Below are positions 5,313 to 10,274 of a DNA stretch of 10,274 nt, piece after piece. The stretch lies in the NCBI GenBank assembly GCA_900756605.1, contig CAAEKX010000197.1, forward strand, positions 1-10,274. Reading direction: 5' to 3'. Numbering within the stretch: position 1 is the stretch's first letter; every line of letters starts with the position of its first letter. The notes beneath the pieces were generated by a model. It searched no databases. It was given only the letters and a program-made list of their open reading frames with translations, and had not been told where the DNA came from. Made by a program: the position numbers and the translations under genes. Origin of the DNA: Coriobacteriia bacterium (GTDB lineage: Bacteria > Actinomycetota > Coriobacteriia > Coriobacteriales > QAMH01).

Positions 5313-6080
5313 TTATTTGGTCAGGACGAGCGGGCCATCCTTGGTGATGGCTATGGTACGCTCGAAGTGCGCTGCGGGCTTTCCGTCGCACGTGACGACT
5401 CCCCACCCATCCGATATGGTGCGCACGCGCGGAGACCCGCTCACCGCCATCGGCTCGATTGCGATGACCATACCTTCCTCGAGCTTCACACCCTGGCCGG
5501 GAACGCCGTAGTTGAGGACGTTGGGAGGCTCGTGCATCCTACGCCCGATGCCATGGCCCGAATACTCGCGAATCACGTTGAAGCCGGCATCTTCGATGAC
5601 CTTCTGTATCGCATGTCCGACATCACCCAGATGATTTCCGGGAAACGCCTGGTCAATGCCCGCCCACATAGCCGCAAGCGTCGTAGAGAGAAGATCCTGA
5701 TGCTGTTTGTCATGCGTGCCGACGATGAAGGTCTCGGCATTGTCGCCAACCCAGCCATCGACAATCGCGCCCGTATCGATCGAGACGACATCGCCATCTT
5801 CGAGGATGACGTCGGGGCTCGGAATGCCGTGCACCACCATGTCGTTCACCGAGGCGCAGATAGTGGCGGGAAAGCCGCCGTATCCCTTGAACGCCGGAGT
5901 CCCGCCCGCTTCGACGATGCACTTCTCGGCAGCCGCATCGAGCTCGGCCGTGCTCACGCCTGGCCTCATAAGCGAACCGACCACCTCGAGCGCTTGCGCA
6001 CTCAGGTGGCCGGCTGCTTTCATTGCATCAATTTGGGCAGGCGATTTAATCTTGACGCCGTCGCGGCGAAAGCGCTTCAT
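5313..6080 (-). CDS. map: Methionine aminopeptidase, type I
   Basis: This cytosolic metalloprotease removes the initiator methionine from new proteins after deformylation. The 255-residue product covers the pita-bread catalytic fold with no N-terminal zinc-finger extension. All expected metal and catalytic residues are visible: His84 in NDMVVHGIPS, Asp102 in SIDTGAIVDGW, Asp113 in GDNAETF, His176 in YSGHGIGRRMHEPPNVLNYG, Glu209 in IAIEPM and Glu240 in AHFERTIAIT. The ATG is five bases after the adk stop with no good Shine-Dalgarno sequence, so translation is probably coupled to adk. The adk-map-infA order is standard for Gram-positive spc operons. Confidence 0.98.
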   Translation of the reverse strand: MKRFRRDGVKIKSPAQIDAMKAAGHLSAQALEVVGSLMRPGVSTAELDAAAEKCIVEAGGTPAFKGYGGFPATICASVNDMVVHGIPSPDVILEDGDVVSIDTGAIVDGWVGDNAETFIVGTHDKQHQDLLSTTLAAMWAGIDQAFPGNHLGDVGHAIQKVIEDAGFNVIREYSGHGIGRRMHEPPNVLNYGVPGQGVKLEEGMVIAIEPMAVSGSPRVRTISDGWGVVTCDGKPAAHFERTIAITKDGPLVLTK

Positions 6081-6085
6081 GACGG

Positions 6086-6712
6086 CTATTTGCCAATCGC
6101 CGTCTTGAGATCCTCGAAGACCATGTCGGGAGACTGCCCACCATCGAGCTCGATGAGGATGCCGTTGCCACGATAGTAGTCGATGAGCGGGCTCGTCGAC
6201 TTCTCGTAGACGGCAAGACGATTGCGAACCGTCTCCTCGTTGTCATCGGCGCGCTGGTACATCTCGCCGCCGCACTTGGGGCAGACGGCGCCCGTCTCGA
6301 CCGTTCCGGGGTAACCGCAATCGCGGCAGACGCGACGCTGCGACATGCGCGCGATGAGCGCCTCGGGATCGACCTCGAGGGCAATGGCGTAATCGAGCTT
6401 CTGGTCCAGGTTGGCAAGCACGCTATCGAGCGCGACCGCCTGGGCCGGCGTGCGCGGAAAGCCGTCGAGCAGGAAGGATGCCTCGGGATCAGCCTTGAGC
6501 CTTTCCTCGACCAAGCCGATGACGACCTCGTCGGGCACGAGCTCTCCGGCGTCCATGTAGGACTTCGCCTTGAGGCCAAGCTCGGTGCCCTCCTTGACGG
6601 CGGCGCGAAGCAGATCTCCCGTGGAAAGGTGCGTGAAGCCGAACTCATCGACGAGACGCGCGGATTGAGTTCCCTTTCCAGCGCCCGGAGCGCCCAGGAG
6701 TACGATATTCAT
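6086..6712 (-). CDS. adk: Adenylate kinase with a shortened four-cysteine lid
   Basis: Adenylate kinase interconverts ATP + AMP and 2 ADP. The 208-residue product has the P-loop GAPGAGKGTQ (7-16), the AMP-binding STGDLLRAAV region (30-39) and LLDGFPRT (81-88). The lid (about 123-157) carries Cys129, Cys132, Cys144 and Cys147 in two Cys-x2-Cys pairs, expected to bind a structural zinc as in many Gram-positive enzymes. The loop between the pairs is only 11 residues and lacks the YHxxxNPP segment normal in long-form enzymes, while RADDNEETVRNRL (154-166) is intact. GAGGAGA precedes the ATG, 15 bases after secY. The protein otherwise looks complete and functional. Confidence 0.97.
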   Translation of the reverse strand: MNIVLLGAPGAGKGTQSARLVDEFGFTHLSTGDLLRAAVKEGTELGLKAKSYMDAGELVPDEVVIGLVEERLKADPEASFLLDGFPRTPAQAVALDSVLANLDQKLDYAIALEVDPEALIARMSQRRVCRDCGYPGTVETGAVCPKCGGEMYQRADDNEETVRNRLAVYEKSTSPLIDYYRGNGILIELDGGQSPDMVFEDLKTAIGK

Positions 6713-6727
6713 AACAATCTCCTCAGT

Positions 6728-8017
6728 CTATTTGAAGAAGCCGTCGTAGTTGTGCATCTTCAACTGGCTCTCCAGCTTGGTCATCGTGTCAAGCGCAACG
6801 CCGACCATGATGAGCACGGAGGTGCCGCCGAACAGCTGGATCAGGGTGTTGCCCGTGAACGAGTACAGGATGGACGGGATGATCGCGATGGCCGCGAGGA
6901 ACATCGCGCCCGGAAGCGTGATGCGGTTGATCACGTTCTTGATGTACTGCACGGTCGCACCGCCCGGACGCACACCCGGGATGAAGCCGCCGTTGTTCTT
7001 CAGGTTATCCGCCGTCTCCTGCGGGTGATAGATCATCGACGTGTAGAAGTACGCGAAGAAGACGATCAGGCCGAAGGTCAGGATCCAGTTACCCCAACCA
7101 GCCGAGCAGAAGTTGGCGACAGCCTGCAGCCAACCCGCGTCGCTGAAGAACGCGGCGATCTGGGCGGGCAGGTACAGCAGGGCAGACGCGAAGATGATGG
7201 GAATGACGCCCGAGCCGTTAACCTTGAACGGCAGGTACGTGGACTGGCCACCCATGACCTTGCGGCCCACGACGCGCTTGGAGTACTGCACCGGAATGCG
7301 GCGCTGACCACGCTCGATGAAGACGATGCCCGGAATCGTGATGAGGATCACGGCGATGATGAGCACCGTCATGAGAATGCCCTGCATCTGATCGGTGGCA
7401 TTCTGGATCGAATCAAGCAGCGCGCTTGGGAGTCGCGCGATGATGTTCGCGAAGATGATGAGCGACATGCCGTTGCCGATGCCGCGCTGCGTGATGAGCT
7501 CGCCCATCCACATGATGAGCGCCGTGCCCGCCACGAGCGTGACGATGATGATCGTGCTGATGAGCCATGTGGGCATGCCCGTCGTGGAGAAGTCGACGCC
7601 GAAGGCGTTCTGGAACAGGACCAGGTAGCCGATGGCGTTGATCAGGCCGAGCACGAGCGTGAGATAACGCGTGATGCGCGTGACCTTGCGCTGCCCAGCC
7701 TCGCCCTCCTTCTGCCAGCGCTGCAAGGCGGGAATGATGCCCTGCATGAGCTGCATGATGATGGACGCGGTGATGTAGGGCATGATGCCGAGCGAGAACA
7801 CCGAGAAGTACTCGAGTGCGCCACCTGAGAACAGGTTGAGCATGAGCAGGCCGGCGTTCGTGCTCGTGTCACGGAAGTTCGACACGAGATCGGCAAACGG
7901 GATGCCGGGGACGGGGATAAACGAGCCAACACGGTACAGCGCTATGATTGCCAGGGTGAAGAAGATCTTGTGACGGAGCTCCTTCACCTTCATTGCGTTA
8001 ATGAGTGCGTTGAGCAC
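6728..8017 (-). CDS. secY: Protein translocase channel subunit SecY (GTG start)
   Basis: SecY forms the membrane pore of the Sec translocon with SecE and SecG and binds SecA and ribosomes. The 429-residue product shows the usual ten hydrophobic segments. Markers are LYRVGSFIPVPGI (27-39), SGGALEYFSVFSLGIMPYIT (64-83), the segment around MWMGELITQRGIGNGMSLII (169-188) and the cytoplasmic loop GFIPGVRPG (344-352), whose Arg350 matches the SecA-interacting arginine 357 of E. coli. The start is GTG at 8015-8017, two bases after the rplO stop. No ATG lies nearby upstream, and the MLNALINAMKVKELRHKIFF N-terminus aligns with actinobacterial SecY. It is probably translated by coupling to rplO. Confidence 0.97.
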   Translation of the reverse strand: MLNALINAMKVKELRHKIFFTLAIIALYRVGSFIPVPGIPFADLVSNFRDTSTNAGLLMLNLFSGGALEYFSVFSLGIMPYITASIIMQLMQGIIPALQRWQKEGEAGQRKVTRITRYLTLVLGLINAIGYLVLFQNAFGVDFSTTGMPTWLISTIIIVTLVAGTALIMWMGELITQRGIGNGMSLIIFANIIARLPSALLDSIQNATDQMQGILMTVLIIAVILITIPGIVFIERGQRRIPVQYSKRVVGRKVMGGQSTYLPFKVNGSGVIPIIFASALLYLPAQIAAFFSDAGWLQAVANFCSAGWGNWILTFGLIVFFAYFYTSMIYHPQETADNLKNNGGFIPGVRPGGATVQYIKNVINRITLPGAMFLAAIAIIPSILYSFTGNTLIQLFGGTSVLIMVGVALDTMTKLESQLKMHNYDGFFK

Positions 8018-8019
8018 GG

Positions 8020-8460
8020 CTACTCGACCTTTCCTCCGGCCGCTTCAATCTTGGCCTTAGCAGAAGCGGAAACCTTGTCGACCTGAACCGTCAGCGCCTT
8101 GGAAATCTCGCCGTCGCCGAGAACCTTAACGAGTGCATCGGCATGCTTGATGATGCCCTTCTCGACAAGCGTCTCGCCGTTGACGGTCTCGCCGGCAGCG
8201 TACTTCTCGTTGAGACGACCGACGTTGACCGGCACGTACTCCTTGCGGTTGATGTTGCGGAAACCGGGGAGCTTGGGAAGGCGCATCGCGAGCGGCGTCT
8301 GGCCACCCTCGAAGCCCGGGCCCTTGGTGCCGCCGGCACGCGAGGCCTGGCCGTTCATGCCGCGACCGGACGTACCACCGTGACCGGAACCATGGCCGCG
8401 ACCTACGCGCTTGCGCTTCTTCGTCGAGCCCTCGGCTGGTTTGAGTTCAGAAAGATCCAT
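8020..8460 (-). CDS. rplO: 50S ribosomal protein L15
   Basis: L15 is a late-assembly 50S protein whose extended N-terminus threads into 23S rRNA. The 146-residue product opens with MDLSELKPAEGSTKKRKRVG and the Gly/Arg-rich arm GRGHGSGHGGTSGRGMNGQ (20-38). Then come GFEGGQTPLAMRLPKLPGFR (49-68) and a C-terminal domain ending in the conserved SASAKAKIEAAGGKVE. AAAAAGGAGA lies seven bases or fewer before the ATG. It is separated from rpmD by an unusually long 111-base gap with three hairpins and is followed after two bases by secY. Confidence 0.98.
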   Translation of the reverse strand: MDLSELKPAEGSTKKRKRVGRGHGSGHGGTSGRGMNGQASRAGGTKGPGFEGGQTPLAMRLPKLPGFRNINRKEYVPVNVGRLNEKYAAGETVNGETLVEKGIIKHADALVKVLGDGEISKALTVQVDKVSASAKAKIEAAGGKVE

Positions 8461-8479
8461 GATGTCTCCTTTTTCGCAT

Positions 8480-8500
8480 TCATCCGCCCGATGCGGATGA
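8480..8500. promoter_or_regulatory. Stem-loop 3 of the rpmD-rplO gap (nearest rplO)
   Basis: TCATCCGC (8480-8487) pairs with GCGGATGA (8493-8500) around a five-base loop. On the transcribed strand it ends 19 bases before the rplO start and is followed by A-rich sequence and the GGAGA ribosome-binding site, so it is not a terminator. Its closeness to the start could tune rplO translation. Confidence 0.6.
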
Positions 8501-8522
8501 AGCCGGCCGCTCGCCGCCGGCT
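8501..8522. promoter_or_regulatory. Stem-loop 2 of the rpmD-rplO gap
   Basis: AGCCGGC (8501-8507) pairs with GCCGGCT (8516-8522) around an eight-base loop. It directly abuts stem-loop 3 with no unpaired base between them, so the two could stack coaxially in RNA. No U-tract follows. Confidence 0.6.
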
Positions 8523-8535
8523 GACTTCCTCATCG

Positions 8536-8561
8536 TGGGCTGCACCCGATGATGCAGCCCA
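8536..8561. promoter_or_regulatory. Stem-loop 1 of the rpmD-rplO gap (nearest rpmD)
   Basis: TGGGCTGCA (8536-8544) pairs with TGCAGCCCA (8553-8561) around an eight-base loop, a nine-base-pair stem starting 10 bases after the rpmD stop. The transcribed strand continues with CGATGAGG rather than a U-tract, so termination is unlikely. mRNA processing or a protein-binding role is possible. Confidence 0.6.
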
Positions 8562-8571
8562 TCAATACGTG

Positions 8572-8763
8572 CTAAATGTTCTCGACCTCGATCAGGTGCT
8601 TGACCTTGAAGATCATGCCCCTGATGGCATCGTTGTCGACCTGCTCGACCGTGGAGCCGATCTTGCCCAGGCCCAGGGCCTTGAGCGTCGCGGCCTGGTC
8701 CTTCTTGTAGCCAATCGAGCTCTTCACCTGCGTCAGGCGCAGCGTCTTCTTTGCGTTAGCCAT
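8572..8763 (-). CDS. rpmD: 50S ribosomal protein L30
   Basis: L30 is a small 50S protein binding 23S rRNA domain II; it is absent from some bacterial lineages. The 63-residue product has the family pattern: KKTLRLTQVKSSIGYKKDQA (5-24), TLKALGLGKIGSTVEQVDND (26-45), then IRGMIFKVKHLIEVE (47-61). Its ATG overlaps the rpsE stop by one base (TAATG), which implies termination-reinitiation coupling. It is the last gene before the three-hairpin gap leading to rplO. Confidence 0.97.
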   Translation of the reverse strand: MANAKKTLRLTQVKSSIGYKKDQAATLKALGLGKIGSTVEQVDNDAIRGMIFKVKHLIEVENI

Positions 8764-9308
8764 TACTGAGCCTTCTTTCCGTAGATTTCAGCAACGGTCA
8801 TATCGCGGCGCTTCGCAACCTGCTGCGGGCTCTGGAGCTCCTTGAGACCCTCGGCTGCCGCCTTGACGATGTTCATCGCGTTGTCGGTGCCGAGCGACTT
8901 GGACAGCACGTCCTTGACGCCAGCAAGCTCGAGCAGGGCGCGGACCGGACCGCCGGCGATAACGCCGGTACCGGGCGTGGCCGGCTTGAGCAGCACGCGA
9001 CCAGCTGAAAACTCACCGATGACCTCGTGCGGGATGGTGCCCTCCTCGGTCAGCGGAACCTTGAACATGTTCTTCTTCGCATCCTCGACGCCCTTGCTGA
9101 TGGCGATGGGCACCTCAGCGGACTTGCCCATGCCAACGCCCACGTTGCCGTTGTGATCGCCAACGACGACGAGCGCGGTCAGACCAAAGCGACGACCACC
9201 CTTGACGACCTTGGAAACGCGGTTGATGTAGACGACGCGCTCTTCGAGTTCGGGAGTCTGCTGTGCAGCCTGCCTGTTTGACTTCCTGTTGTTAGGCCTC
9301 TGTGCCAT
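8763..9308 (-). CDS. rpsE: 30S ribosomal protein S5
   Basis: S5 sits at the mRNA entry side of the 30S subunit and influences decoding accuracy. The 181-residue product has a basic N-terminal extension (1-20) and the double-stranded-RNA-binding-like domain starting VVYINRVSKVVKGGRRFG (25-42), with NGNVGVGMGKSAEVPIAI (53-70). The C-terminal domain contains GRVLLKPATPGTGVIAGGPV (103-122) and SLGTDNAMNIVKAAAEGL (138-155). GGGGAGGG stands just before the ATG, 12 bases after rplR. The C-terminus overlaps the rpmD start codon by one base. Confidence 0.98.
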   Translation of the reverse strand: MAQRPNNRKSNRQAAQQTPELEERVVYINRVSKVVKGGRRFGLTALVVVGDHNGNVGVGMGKSAEVPIAISKGVEDAKKNMFKVPLTEEGTIPHEVIGEFSAGRVLLKPATPGTGVIAGGPVRALLELAGVKDVLSKSLGTDNAMNIVKAAAEGLKELQSPQQVAKRRDMTVAEIYGKKAQ

Positions 9309-9320
9309 GTTTCCCTCCCC

Positions 9321-9689
9321 CTAAAACTTCAGGCCGGCTTCGCGAGCGCCCTCGGCGAGCGCCTTCACACGGCCATGGTAGAGATTGCCACCGCGGTCGA
9401 ACACGACCTCGCCGATACCCGCATTGAGGGCACGCTGGGCGATGAGCTTGCCCACCTCGGCAGCACCTTCGATATTGCCACCATGCTTACCGGTGGCCTT
9501 GACCTTCTCGTCAAGCGAGGACGCGCTTGCCAGCGTGACGGCAGCGACGTCATCGATGACCTGAGCGTAGATGTTGGAATTGGAACGCGTCACGCGCAGG
9601 CGCGGACGCTCGGGCGTACCCGAAACCTTGCCACGCACACGGCGCTGGCGACGTTGCAGTTTCGCCTTCTTTGCCTTGAGCTTATCCAT
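9321..9689 (-). CDS. rplR: 50S ribosomal protein L18
   Basis: L18 binds 5S rRNA and helps place it in the central protuberance. The 122-residue product has a highly basic N-terminus (1-20), then GTPERPRLRVTRSNSNIYAQ (24-43), VIDD, and the conserved end VVFDRGGNLYHGRVKALAEG (95-114) followed by AREAGLKF. Length is typical. AAGGAG lies about 11 bases upstream of the ATG, slightly long spacing. A 51-base gap separates it from rplF, in which I see no strong structure. Confidence 0.98.
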   Translation of the reverse strand: MDKLKAKKAKLQRRQRRVRGKVSGTPERPRLRVTRSNSNIYAQVIDDVAAVTLASASSLDEKVKATGKHGGNIEGAAEVGKLIAQRALNAGIGEVVFDRGGNLYHGRVKALAEGAREAGLKF

Positions 9690-9740
9690 ACTGAACCGTT
9701 CTCCTTGTAATTAACCGGCGCAACGACCGGCGTACGTTTA

Positions 9741-10274
9741 CTACTTGGCAGCCTTGCCCTCTTTGCGGCGGATATGCTCGCCCTGGTAGCGAATACCCTT
9801 GCCCTTGTATGGCTCGGGCTTGCGGAAGGCGCGGATGTCCGCGGCGACCTGGCCAACCAGCTGCTTGTCAATGCCACTGATGTTGATGATCGTGGGCTCG
9901 GGGCACTCGAACGTGATGCCCTCGATGGCATCGACGACGACAGGATGCGAGAAGCCAAGCGTCATCTCGAGCTTACCGCCCTTGAGTGCGGCACGATAGC
10001 CAACGCCGACGAGCTCGAGCGTCTTGGAATAGCCCTCGCTCACGCCGATGACCATGTTGTTGATGAGAGAACGGGTCAGGCCATGCATCGCGCGATTCTC
10101 GCGTGCATCGTTGGGGCGCTCGACGACGATGGAGCCGTCCTCGCCCAGGCTGATGGCCATATTCTCGTTGAAGGTCTGGGTGAGTTCACCCTTGGGACCC
10201 TTGACGGTAACGGTGTTGCCGTCGATCTTTACCTCGACTCCGGCGGGAACCGGAACGGGCAGCTTGCCAATACG
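9741..10274 (-). CDS. rplF: 50S ribosomal protein L6, 5' end cut by window edge
   Basis: L6 binds 23S rRNA near the sarcin-ricin loop and factor-binding site. The frame is open to the right edge, adding 38 codons (RIGKLPVPVPAGVEVKIDGN onward) before the internal Met at 10158-10160. That Met must not be taken as the start. By homology only about two residues (MS) are missing, giving roughly 179 residues, the family norm. The C-terminal half carries VGVGYRAALKGGKLEMTLGF and GFSHPVV, and ends with the signature region ADIRAFRKPEPYKGKGIRYQ followed by GEHIRRKEGKAAK. It is the most upstream gene visible here; rpsH is expected just beyond the edge. Confidence 0.97.
   Translation of the reverse strand, partial: RIGKLPVPVPAGVEVKIDGNTVTVKGPKGELTQTFNENMAISLGEDGSIVVERPNDARENRAMHGLTRSLINNMVIGVSEGYSKTLELVGVGYRAALKGGKLEMTLGFSHPVVVDAIEGITFECPEPTIINISGIDKQLVGQVAADIRAFRKPEPYKGKGIRYQGEHIRRKEGKAAK

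Noticed and set aside
6629..7828. 399-codon plus-strand ORF opposite secY
   Set aside because: Extremely Asp/Arg/His/Glu-rich, the expected mirror of hydrophobic SecY codons. No domain recognised, and secY is certain.

Overview
The window is a slice of a conserved chromosomal ribosomal-protein cluster: the distal spc operon running into the alpha operon. Every gene I can support lies on the minus strand, so transcription runs from high to low coordinates. The order is rplF (5' end cut by the window edge), rplR, rpsE, rpmD, rplO, secY, adk, map, infA, rpmJ, rpsM, rpsK, rpsD, rpoA, rplQ, ecfT and truA (3' end cut by the window edge). The sequence is GC-rich. The gene order, SecY N-terminus, four-cysteine Adk lid, zinc-free-type S4 and extended L17 point to Actinomycetota, probably class Coriobacteriia. 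That placement is inference from protein features; no marker search was possible.

From 10274 to 8020 are the spc ribosomal proteins L6, L18, S5, L30 and L15. Gaps are short, and rpsE/rpmD overlap as TAATG. The exception is a 111-base gap between rpmD and rplO that holds three tandem stem-loops. From 8017 to 5005 are secY, adk, map and infA: secretion channel, nucleotide kinase, N-terminal methionine removal and initiation factor 1. A 128-base gap with two GC-rich hairpins separates infA from the alpha group (4876 to 1603): L36, S13, S11, S4, RNA polymerase alpha and L17. The L17 carries a tail of about 130 residues, first basic and then strongly acidic. After it come ecfT (vitamin or metal ECF transporter membrane subunit, with no ATPase genes beside it) and truA (tRNA pseudouridine synthase).

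The 284-base truA-ecfT gap (452-735) is the least ordinary DNA here. It packs a stem-loop, two identical 30-base direct repeats and a 95-base element with long terminal inverted repeats and an internal hairpin. It looks like dispersed intergenic repeat or MITE-like DNA. Two genes are absent from a simple ORF list: rpmJ (37 codons) and truA (open at the edge). The infA, rpsM and secY starts are GTG, TTG and GTG.

Most of the window is ordinary housekeeping sequence. I see no defence system, CRISPR array, prophage, transposase gene, tRNA or rRNA. The long plus-strand ORFs are antisense shadows of the real genes.
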